Source: Trifolium pratense
Lineage: Eukaryota; Streptophyta; Magnoliopsida; Fabales; Fabaceae
Length of the DNA stretch: 64,000 bases
NCBI RefSeq assembly: GCF_020283565.1
Contig: NC_060063.1
Coordinates: forward strand, 124,001 to 188,000
Direction: 5' to 3'
Shown in pieces: positions 1 through 11,400 of the stretch; position 1 is the stretch's first letter; the number at the start of each line of letters is the position of its first letter. A model generated the notes under the pieces. The model was not told where the DNA came from, made no database searches, and saw nothing but the letters and a program-made list of their open reading frames with translations. The position numbers and the translations under genes were made by a program.

Positions 1-160
1 TAATCGAATTAGGTGTTCTGGTGTCAGACACCAACACATATGATTACATTGGATTATGTTAAACACCGACACATATAATTACATTGAATTATGTCCTTTT
101 TCAAATTAATATTGGTGTCACGTGTCGGTGTCCGTACCGTGTCTGGTGTTTGTGCATCAT
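1..160. repeat. Dispersed GACACC/GTGTCGG repeat, copy 1
   Basis: Composed of GTGTCAGACACC, ACACCGACACAT, ATTACATTGAATTATG and GTGTCGGTGTC blocks. The same blocks recur at 5827-5995, 8998-9150, 17787-18085, 45893-46010 and in part at 58905-58960. No coding potential; probably a small non-autonomous transposon family. It lies in a lipase intron here. Confidence 0.6.
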
Positions 161-325
161 AGTTTTTAAGCATGTATACCTATTTTAGTGTGTTATTTAA
201 TTGCTAATCTAAAAGATTTGGTGAAATATTCTGCTGGATTTTGGTACTTTGTTGAAAAGATTTAGCAAAAATTTCTGCTTAACTTTGGTCTTAATGGTTT
301 TCTGTGTATTAATGCATTGATGTAG

Positions 326-3300
326 GTCAGTGAAGGCTATTACTACTGAGTCATTGAACAGTATTATTAGGATAATCAATGGAGTATCGGCACTTTTGTT
401 GGCATTACTTCCTGGAAATGCTAAAATACTTGAAGGTATTCATGGTTGGGAACTCAGACCAACTTTCCGAGGACCACGGTTACCCCGATGGATGGAGAAG
501 TAAGACTTTTCATTTTGACATTGGTGATTGTTTGTGTGAAATTGTCTTTAATTTCTTAACATGAATTGATTTTATATTATTTGTAGCATTTGTTGATAAA
601 ATTAAATGATCGGTAACAACACCAACACGCCAGCCATAGTTGTGGAATCATTACTTCATGTTTTCAATTATTTGAAGCCGTTTTATAATGTTCTTTCGAA
701 CATTATGTTTTCTATTATAGAGCTACAAACATAGTAGAATTTGAACAAATCACTATTGTTTCACGATACGCTATTTAGCACAAAATATTGAATAAATTTA
801 TATAATTAGACTGTTATGTTATCATTCATATTCTGTCGATTCTGATAATAAATTATAATTACGCCTTATGTTTCCCTCCCCTGGTTTTTTTTTCTTTCTC
901 TAGTGGTGCATCTTCATTCAATCAATTCATCTACGAACTTTCTGTGGATTCTGATAACTCAAGCTTCGAATACTCATCATCCGGAGAAGAAGATAGTGAT
1001 AGATGTGAATGCCCTCCATCTCCCGCATCTTATAGTTCTAGAGCCTCCGATGCTGCCTATACTAAATTCAATAGGCATCAAATGAATTGGATCCAATATA
1101 TATTACTTTGGATTTTACTTCCTATAAAATTTATGCTGAGGATTCCGCTTCGTCTTCTCCGGTTATCTTATTTTGTGGTGTCGAAAGCCCTACATGTCTC
1201 CAGAGAGAAACGCCCTCCACATTTACATGCATATAAGAGGGTGCAAAGCCTCAAGGAACACTTTATCCACCGTGCTACTGATAGGAGACGCGGCGTTGTA
1301 GAGGTTCGTCAACAATTTCTATAGATGTTAATTCTCATTATGTTTTTTTCTGAGTTTAATTCTTATACACTATCAATCATAATCGTTGAAATCATTAAAA
1401 ACATTTGTCTTTAATCTTAACTACTTCAAAAGTCTCATATATGAATGATTGTGATTTGTTGACAATGTAAAACTTTTACACTGACGGTTTATCAATATTA
1501 AACTCTTCATTTATTTATAATTTTTAGATAAACTCATATGAATGTAACTTTAATATTGCTAAGTTTGTTTTTTGTCAAACAGGATCTTCATCTCGGCATA
1601 GAGATATGTATAGAATCTATCTTTGATGTTCTTCACAAGACAGCACATCTTGTTCTATCTCCGTCAAAAGCTTTTGGTGCATTATTCAGTTTGTTTTCAT
1701 CTCATGGAAATGGAGTTAAAGAAAGTCGCAATTCTGTTGAGGATGCACCTACGGAGAAGATAACTAACTACGAGTCTCTGAATACAGATGCCCGTACATG
1801 TCAGGATGTCATAACAGATCTCGGGTAATTGCTGTCGTGTAGCTGCCTCTATATTTTTTGTTTTGTCATCTTATTTGCCAGCTTCATGATTTCTCATTGT
1901 ACTTGTGACAGGTATCCGTATGAAGCTATTAAGGTGATCACTGCTGATGGATATATTATTCTTTTGGAACGTATACCTAGGTAAAATATTAACTTTTTAA
2001 GGAAATTAAATGAATCCCCGCTAATTCAATGATATACCCTTTTCGAGTTATGCACTTATTTTGATCTATCAAAGTGAAAATTAAATCGATTACATATAGT
2101 TATTTAAAATTAATTAATCACTACAGTATTCAGAAATGGTTACTTCATGCATCATGCCAATTGATATATTTTGATATCTCTACTGTTTATCATTTTCTGA
2201 TTCCACAGACGAGATGCAAGAAAGGCTGTTTTTCTTCAGCATGGAGTTTTTGATTCATCAATGGGGTTAGTCATGTTAACTCTATTTTGCTTGGTTCTAG
2301 CTTGATACTTTGATATAGTTTACTTAGATATGTTCAAAGATTTATATGACACGTGTGTTTGGAAGAACAATGTTTTTTCTCGTATGTTTTTGTATAGTTG
2401 GTTGGGAATTTTTTATGTTGCATTAAGAGTTTTATTTAAGTCAACAGTTGCATGAATCTTACTATTGGTGGCATAGAAAACAACTTTGTGGAGATGGTGT
2501 TAGAAAAGCAAACATGGTTCAAAAGAAAACAAATACGAAAAGCGCAAACAAAGAACACGTGAAATTTGATCACGGAGTTTGGCCAATTGTGCCTACGTTT
2601 CCAACTGCAGAAATGCAGTACCTTTCTATTATCACCGAGTACAACTTGTGTTTAAATGCTACGAGTGACCACCACTTATCATTAACTTTCACTTATCATT
2701 AACTATGAGCCATACCCAACAGTTAGCCATATTGATCATATGACCATGAATCACGTCTAAAGACAAACAATTCAACACCAAATCATTCTTGATTGTTTGA
2801 CGTATAGCTTTACTTGGTTTCCATCTATTTTTTACTAATGGACTATCGTCCAAGATAATAACGGTATTCTATTTTTCTTTTCGTTCAGTTGGGTATCTAA
2901 TGGTGTAGTTGTTTGACGTATAGCTTTACTTGGTTTCCATCTATTTTTTACTAATGGACTATCGTCCAAGATAATAACGGTATTCTATTTTTCTTTTCGT
3001 TCAGTTGGGTATCTAATGGTGTAGTTGGATCTCCAGCTTTTGCAGCCTATGATCAAGGTTTGTTATATTTCTCAAGTTAATATCTGTGCTCCACCAAACA
3101 TATCATTTGGCAATCATTACATGCAGAGTTTTCTTTTACCTGCAGGGTATGATGTATATCTCGGGAATTTTCGTGGTTTGGTTTCCAGGGAACATGTCAA
3201 TAAAAACATATCATCACGACAGTAAGTTCTCTGACCAAATCTCGTATAAACTGTTAAGGTATTTTTTTAGAACAAATGGAGTGTAATGAGCAGGAAATTT

Positions 3301-4260
3301 GTATTCATGTAATGCAGATACTGGAAGTACTCCGTCAATGAGCACGGGACGGAGGATATTCCTGCTATGATAGAGAAAATCCATCAAGTGAAAACAGCTG
3401 AATTGAAGCTTAGTACACCTGATACTGAGGACAAGATCGATGGGGATCAGCCTTACAAGCTTTGTGCAATTTCTCATAGTTTGGGAGGAGCTGCGATGAT
3501 AATGTATATTGTTACTCGAAGGATAGAAGAGAAGTCACATAGACTTTCAAGATTGGTTTTATTATCTCCGGCCGGTTTTCATGACGACTCTAACATAGTT
3601 TTCTCCGCGGCAGAGATTCTATTATCTATTATGGCTCCTATTTTGTCTCGTGTTGTTCCTGCATTCTATATACCTACAAGATTTTTTCGCATGCTTGTCT
3701 TTAAGTTAGCTCGGGATCTTCATAACCTACCTGCAGTTGGAGGACTTGTTCAAACCCTAATGAGCTATGTTGTTGGCGGAGACAGTTCAAATTGGGTTGG
3801 AGTTTTAGGACTGCCACACTACAACATGAACGACATGCCAGGAGTGTCTTTTCGTGTTGCTCTCCATCTTGCACAGATTAAGCGTGTAGGAAGGTTCAGA
3901 ATGTTCAATTATGGGAGTGCCTCCGCCAATAGAAAGGCGTACGGTTCACCTGAGCCTTTGGACTTAGGTGAACACTATGGACTCATTGACATTCCCGTTG
4001 ATCTCGTTGCCGGACATAAGGACAAAGTTATAAGACCTTCAATGGTAAAAAGACACTATAGATTGATGAAAAATGCTGGTCTAAATGTTTCGTATAATCA
4101 GTTTGAATATGCTCATTTGGATTTCACATTCTCACATCGCGAAGAACTCTTGTCATATGTTATGTCACGCTTGTTGCTCGTTGATCCGAACTCTAAGCAT
4201 CAAGCGAATCAAATGGTTGCAAAATCGGAGAGAAACAAACAAGGTGAAGCTAGCAAGTAG
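326..4260 (+). CDS. Alpha/beta-hydrolase lipase family protein (5' end outside window)
   Basis: Spliced gene, 3' part only. Exons read in one frame: 326-499, 904-1303, 1583-1824, 1912-1980, 2209-2265, 3005-3057, 3146-3221 and 3318-4260 (stop TAG). The second half follows the acid-lipase pattern: an LQHGVFDSS oxyanion-type block, then GYDVYLGNFRG, then EHGTEDIPA. The nucleophile Ser lies in SHSLGG (about 3474-3491), the likely acid Asp in AGHKDKVI and the His in YAHLDF. The amino half has a Ser/Asp/Glu-rich stretch followed by a hydrophobic segment (about 1085-1180) that may contact a membrane. From memory it resembles the roughly 700-residue Arabidopsis family of AT1G73920; that is recall, not a search. 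Likely role is esterase or lipase action on an unknown lipid. The intron at 2266-3004 carries a tandem copy of its own acceptor. Confidence 0.9.
720..800. repeat. Dispersed GAATTTGAACAAA / CGATACGCTATTTAG repeat in a lipase intron
   Basis: The words GAATTTGAACAAA and CGATACGCTATTTAGCA recur in Nudix copy 1 (30080-30345) and, inverted, in copy 2 (32500-32640). Function unknown. Confidence 0.45.
2793..3026 (+). repeat. 116-bp tandem duplication covering an intron 3' end and exon start
   Basis: The stretch 2793-2910 is repeated at 2909-3026 with a period of 116 bp and no difference seen. Each copy carries the polypyrimidine tract, the CAG acceptor and the first bases of the next lipase exon (TTGGGTATCTAATGG). 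Only the downstream acceptor (3005) joins in frame to the rest of the exon. Using the upstream one would add 116 nt and shift the frame. Confidence 0.9.
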
Positions 4261-5040
4261 GTTGTACAAAAAGTTTATACAGTTGTTGTCGAACTGGAAA
4301 GTTAGCCGAGTGGATCAGCTAATATTTTTTGGTGTAAACAACAATCGTTCCCTACTCAGGTACGTTTTCCATTTGTATGTTTGATTATAGAGCTGTTATG
4401 TGTACTAGGGGTAAACTTTTTCTGCAAATATTTTTCTTTCTCATTTGGAGGAAAAGTAGACCATGAAAATATGTTAGAAATTTACATATCGTAAAATAGT
4501 GTTCTGATTATCAGAACTGAACAAAGGCTAAGAGTGTAGTGTAACTCTGTATCATATGTTGGTAGTTCACTAGACTCTTATGGCAATTTGATGTTGTAAT
4601 TCTATTTTCTCTTAGCGGAGAAAATTGATTCGCTCAAGGTTTGGTTATGACATACATTTGCTTAATTGATTGTAATGAATTTAAGATTATCTAATAATTA
4701 CCTTGTTGTTAATGTTGTCATACATGATGTGTTGCATTTTTGTTCTCAAGTAGTTATTTTTATCCAAATATAAAACTAAAAAACTTAAAAAATTGTTTAG
4801 ATAAATGTCTTCCAACTTTAGATTTTAAGAATGAGTAATATAAGTTTAAAGATCAAGAAAATTATACTCCATCCGGTCTCGATTATAAGCAAAAATAATC
4901 AAATTCACAATTATTACGAAATTTAATTTAGTGTAATATATCTTGTTAATCTCAAAACTGCCCTTCTGAAAACTTGTTCTATAAAGCTTATATTAATTGA
5001 AGAACATTTTAGCATAGACATCATTAAATACATTAAAAGC

Positions 5041-5166
5041 GTCCCCATGATCATAACTCAGTTGGTAGGGACATTGCAATATGCAAGGGCCGAATGCGGG
5101 ATTCCCCACTTAGTCACCTTAAGGGGTGAAATTCTGGCCACTAGGCTACTTGACAAAAAACAAATC
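5041..5166 (+). mobile_element. tRNA-derived SINE, family 1
   Basis: Starts with an A-box-like TAACTCAGTTGGTAG, has a decayed B-box region, and ends CTACTTGACAAAAAA. It is flanked by near-identical 12-bp duplications: TACATTAAAAGC at 5029-5040 and TACATAAAAAGC at 5167-5178. Related copies lie at 46670-46802, 47717-47848, 48310-48425 and 62380-62506. It sits between the lipase and MED25 3' ends. Confidence 0.75.
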
Positions 5167-5284
5167 TACATAAAAAGCTTTACTTTCTAGAAATGGCGAG
5201 AGATATTTAAAACGATAATCTTCATGTTTCTAATCACATGTTTTTAGAAACATTTATTTAGACATAAAACTACCATCTTCTTGA

Positions 5285-5395
5285 TGGCTTACATGTACTT
5301 ACACCAGCTGTAGAAACATAATGTACTTATACCAGCTGTAGAAACATAATGTACTTAAACACAGTTGTAGAAACATAATGTACATACATAGAAAA
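5285..5395. repeat. 28-bp minisatellite, three units
   Basis: Three head-to-tail units of about 28 bp built on ATGTACTTACACCAGCTGTA plus GAAACATA, the last one diverged. It lies about 100 bp beyond the MED25 stop, so it may fall in that gene's 3' UTR. Confidence 0.75.
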
Positions 5396-5492
5396 CGACC
5401 ATCTCGTTCATGTCTTACAAGCACTTACACCAGCTTCATCACATAATAAAACAAAAAGGACTGATTATGCTCTCCTTGATGTCTTACATGTC

Positions 5493-8400
5493 TTACGATG
5501 ATGGTTCTATAAACAATGTGTCCTGTCATTTATTGATTAATTAGATTATATGTATTGAAATAAGTAACGAAAATTCGCAGACATGTAGATCAATATTCAA
5601 AAGAGAACTTCTAAGAAAAGCTATAAGGTTAGGTACAATATGGAATGTTATACTCACCCCAGGGAAAATTGTTCCAACATAGTAGTGTTCTCTTTCAGCT
5701 GGAGTCAGGATTATTGTTTGGTATTGTAGATCAATTCTTGCACCCTGCATGGACACGTGTAACATCAGAATGATTCACACATATTCAAATAAAAAAGCAC
5801 CATCAACTATGCTCCATGCAACTTAGTTAAAACCTATGAAACACTAACACAAACACCAGACACGACACCAACACTGATACGTCGGAACCGGTAATAATTT
5901 GAGAAAATTACATAACTAAATGTAATTATATGTGTTGGTGTCGTGTCGGTATCAGACACTGGACACACCTTCAATCAAAAGTGTCGGTGCTACAGAGGTT
6001 AAAACCAAAGTAGGTATGAGTAAAATCAAAAGGGCAAGAGAAATGCATGTGACTATCACGATGTATGTGTGATGTGTGACTCACCAAATATTTGTTTCTC
6101 AAATGGTTGTACAAATCAACACTGTTGTACTTCAGCACATGGAAGAAAACATAAGCCAGGGGCTCGGAAAATCTGCCATTAAACACCCTTTAGAATATGT
6201 AAGCAAACATCATAAAGTAATATTAATTTAAATAGGTATCATTGTGCATAAAAAAAAATACTACCTCTTGGTATGGTTGACAGCCTTTTGAGGCATAAAA
6301 TGGCTAATCTCCAATCTATTACCCCACCTAAAAGTAAGCCTGCAAAATAAAGCAAAATTAAACAATTTTGAGTTTAGAAAAATACATATATTAAGTTTGG
6401 ACTAAATGCTTATAGCATAAGCGCTTATCATACAAGTACTTGTGTATAAAGCTATTTCTATAATAAAAGATAAAATGAAGTCAAATTGTTTTCGTATAAG
6501 CTATAAGCTGTTTTCACAAGCTATCCTAGAGACTTTGATATAAGTTGAAAACTGCTTATGTACATGTCATAAGTTGTTTCCATAGGCTCTCCCAAACAGT
6601 CTCGTAAGAACTTATGTAAGTAGATAAATTCAAATAAGTCAATCCAAACAGACTCTTAGACCTTAGTATGATTGATAACTATTAACTAAAAGGAGATAAA
6701 TAAATAACTATATTAAGCATGCTGATTTGACAAATGTAACACCAATGCTTTGTTACTAAATTTAGGATTATACAATAAAGTATCGACTTACGTGATTGGT
6801 GCTGTTGTTTTCCTGTAGGCCTGTTACATTGAAATAAACATGGAAAATTTTAAGCTAAACTACATTTTGATGTAAAATGTTTCCATAAAAATTGTTACAA
6901 TGTTAAAAGCTTAATCAAACAAGATACTTTAGGTCAAGAAATATTCTATCATACCTTTGCTTTCATGACAGTAAAGCGACTAGAATTAATTTTTCCCGCT
7001 ACATTTCCCTGAATTTACAAGAAAAATAATTTCACCACCAAACTAACATTAAATATAAAGATAGTAAAATATTTACTCATCTACTGATGTAACGAATAGA
7101 GTCTAGCTTACCTCCCAAGTATGTATGTAGTTTGGTAACTCAGCGATGGACGGGACAATCAAATTTGAGCTCAGATACGGCAAAGAATAGCTTGGTATGG
7201 CACGAAGCCAACCGTTTTCTCCAAATGCAGGTGGATTGTACCCGACGATATTATTATTCCTCAGATACTGGTTGTACGATTCCAAATGTTGTCCAATAGG
7301 ATCCCCCGCAAAGTTCCCCATTAACCCTCTAGAATAATCAAGAAACATTGAAAACTGAGTTTGTGGTGAGCTTTGCTGAAGTTGTTGAATCTGTAAGTTC
7401 CCCAGCGATGAATTTTGTTGAAATTGCATCAGTGAGTTCCCCAGGGATGAATTTTGTTGAAATTGCATCTGTGAGTTCCCCAATGATGAGTTTTGTTGAA
7501 GCTGTGTGTGTAAGCTCTCCAGCAATGAATTTTGTTGAAATTGCATCGGCGAGTTCCCCGGCGGTGAGTTTTGCTGAAATTGCATCGGCGAGTTCCCCAG
7601 CGGTGAGTTTTGTTGAAATTGCATCGGCAAGTTCCCCAGCGGTGAGTTTTGTTGAAATTGCATCGGGGAGTTCCCCAGCGATGAGTTTGGTTGAAATTGC
7701 ATTGGTAAGTTCCCCAGTGATGAATTTTGTTGAAGTTGCAGTGATGAGTTTTGTTGATGTTGCATCGGTAAGTTCCCCAGTGATGAGTTTTGTTGAAGTA
7801 ACATTTGAGAGTTCCCCGTTATACTAGAAAATGTGGAATTGCCATTGGAAACACTCGTCGGAAAGTTTCGAAAAGCCAATGTTGATGTATTCATCATGGC
7901 TTGTGGATTATACCATGATTCTAAAGCGTTTCCATGAAGTAATCCTGTTGACGACCCTTCACCTGTATTCGAAACAGGAACTTGTACTTGTTCAGGTGCA
8001 GGAACTTGTACTTGTTCGGGTGGAATGTTTATGTTCTGAGATGAACTTGCGGTCAACTCAACATTGAAAGTTTGATCATTTGATGCAATTATTGGAGCAA
8101 CATTTAGAGCTTCTCCCAGCTCATTTTCATACCCTTTTAGAGCTTCTTCGGCTGAAATTTGGTTTTCGGTTGATACTCCTTGATCTTGCCCAAGGTAATC
8201 GTTGATACTGCCAAAAGTGTTTTCTTCGAGTTCTAAAAGGTTTAGCAGCTCAGTTTCTGTTACAAATGATTTTGATCTTTTGTTAGGTGGAAAATCTGTC
8301 ATGATATCATCAAATAGGTTTATTCGAATTTCAGAGCTCGGGGATGCAACATTCTCCAGATCTGTCGAGAAAATCAATGCTGAGGAATCATGAGGTTGTG

Positions 8401-11400
8401 CGGTGCTTACAGTATCCTGAACAACAATATATTGTATGTTAATAAATTGATTGATAACAAATCGTAGGGCATTTCAAATCATTCTAATAAATAAATTATA
8501 AATATAAGTTACATTACCGGCATTACAGCATTGCTAACTTCGTGAATTTGTTCTCCGATCATTGCCTCAGATGCCGCCACGGAGGAGACTTGTTGTTCTG
8601 AAAATATTAAACAAATATTTATATAGTAAGAAAATCTGAGATTAGTTATAACATATATGATACTAAATACTAATAAATAATAAATCATAAAGATCAATGA
8701 ATAGATATATCTACAACAAAATCTTGTGACAAAAGACATTAACAGTTACTTAACCTTGGAGATTAAGAACATTGAAGATTGTTGTATCTGCTCCTGCATT
8801 AATTGATTCAATAGGTGTTGTTGAAGGAAATTCCACCATTGTTTTTCCATTAAGTGCATTATGTGCCTCTTTAAAGTTTTTTGATAATAAAACTGTGAAT
8901 TGGCCAATGCTATAGCTAGAGATTGGAGCATTTGATAATGTTAATACATTATTTCCCTACAAAGTAAGGGAAAACAAAATCATCAACATACTACATTCAA
9001 CCTATGTAACACTGACACTTCAGATTAAATGTGTGTACGTGTCAGACACCGACAAGACACATGTAGTTAGTTACACTTGATTTCTTCTATTTTTCAAATT
9101 ATTAACAGTGTTGATATGTCAGTGTTGTGTCTGGTGTTTGTGTCATTGCTTTAGAGAATATCAATTTGATAATGTTATATATATGGGAGAATAGCTCTTA
9201 CCATATTAAATATGGCTCCAAAAATTGGAACTGGATTAGGAGTTATCACTGACAGGGAGACAGCTAGCTGTTTGTAGCAACATGAGCATAATCATTATGA
9301 ATAATAGTTAGGTAAATAAATCATCATTTTATTTTCTGAAATTTTAGGAGTTAGACAATTTAATCCTTAATTTTAAAGAAATTTCAATTTTCAAGTACTA
9401 AATTGTCTAACTCATTCAATTTCATTGAATAAATTTCATCGTTGCGGTGACTACAAAGCCGTTGAATCTATGGATATTGCACCTAGATGCAACGACTATG
9501 CAACCAATACATGATGCAGCCGCAACAGAGGATCCATATCCAAAAACTTGTGTATGAATCTTCTCTAGCAGCTGCATTGGTGCAACGACTGCAGAGCTGT
9601 TGAATCTAAGTGTAAACAGATACTATTCAATTTTATAGTTAGATCTAACGGCTCTGCAACCGCTACATTGCAATAAGGATATAGATACATATCGTTCGAG
9701 CATATTACCGGAACACACTTTTGGGCCACCTCGAGAAAGTCAGCATTACAAGCCTGTAATCTTTGGCCAATAAGTTGAGCTCTTTTAATCATCGGCACAC
9801 ACACCGGAATTTTCTTAGGAACAGGATCACCCAGAGCAACTAGAATACAATGTCTTTCATCATTGTAGTATTCTTTTTCTGTCATTGTATCACATGGTTT
9901 TGGATACATCTGATTCATTAAACCAATGTTCAAATTGTTAAATTATTTTTATTATTACTTCTATGGTCACATATCATATACCATATATAAAATAGTTAAA
10001 TTAATAATTGAATAATGAGAAGTAAAAGAAATAAATGTTTGTTCACATACCACTAGAGCCTCTGCTAGGCCTTCTGCCATGCTAGAGTGATTCAAATCAT
10101 TTCCATTGAAAGATAAATGTGACAAACTTTCCATATATCTATTCACATCTTTTGTCCAGTTTATAAATTGCATGTCATAGCCTGCTTCCACTGAATACAA
10201 AATAATTTGTTCAGTAAAATTGTGTGAAAGATTGATTATTATATGAGAAAACTTCATTATAATGCATGTAAGATATATTTTATAGTGTGATCCTAAGCTA
10301 ACTAATCATAACAAATTTGTAAAAAACTGCATTCATAGTTATAGGTGACACAACATTGTTATGCATGACCCTTTGGATTATTTTCAGAAGGTCTGTAGTC
10401 TCTGGTGCTAGGAAGCGAAATGTGTTAAATGTAAATGGTAAAAAACAAGTTGATTGTCAGAGGCTCAGAGCACGCTTTCAGAATCTATCCTAATTTTTCT
10501 AAGATGGTATTAGAATCTATCGAAGATTCGTTAGACCATCCGCTATCTGGCCACACTCTAAATGTTCAATTCTGAGTGAGAGGGGGGTATGTCAAGAGAC
10601 TACATTGGATAAAATATGGTCTCAAAATGTGATTATAAGTGGTGTCAGTGATCGCATTACAAATCGATTTTATAAGTGTCAAGTTATGTCAAACTCTAAA
10701 ATAAGCATATTTTATTAGGATTTGTGACTTCAAAACCGTACATAAACCTAATATGTAATCAATAAATATTGACATATAAATCTTGTCTTGTACCAAAGAG
10801 AAACATAGGATAGAAGTAATACCTAGTTCAGAATTTGCATTGTAAAATACCAGTCCAAGATATTTTTCCTGTAGATGAAAAGTGATACATTGTAAGGCAA
10901 GAAAATATTCACTAGTAGACTTGAAAATGGGATTATATTTGCATAACTTAATACTAAATAACATATAGAGGTATTATAGAAAAACACAACGTGACACGCC
11001 AAGATTCGAACCCAGGTCAGTTCAGTTGGTGAGATATATCACACCAACCAACCACACCGGAGACAAGGCAAATAACACAGAGGATAAGTGATATGGATGT
11101 ATATATAGGTTGAACAATAAAACCACACCAGGAGTCGAACCCAGGTCAGTTGGCGAGATATATCACACCAACCAACCACACCGGAGACAAGGCAAATAAC
11201 ACAGAGGATAAGTGATATGGATGTATATATAGGTTGAACAATAAAACCACACCAGGAGTCGAACCCAGGTCAGTTCAGTTGGCGAGATATATCACACCAA
11301 CCAACCACACCGGAGACAAGGCAAATAACACAGAGGATAAGTGATATGGATGTATATATAGGTTGAACAATAAAACCTTAAATTAATGTAAGTTGTGGAA

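Noticed and set aside
7348..7827. 159-codon open frame on the plus strand inside MED25 exon 9
   Set aside because: It is the mirror of the 39-bp coding repeat, which keeps several frames open. The minus-strand frame joins correctly to 14 other exons.
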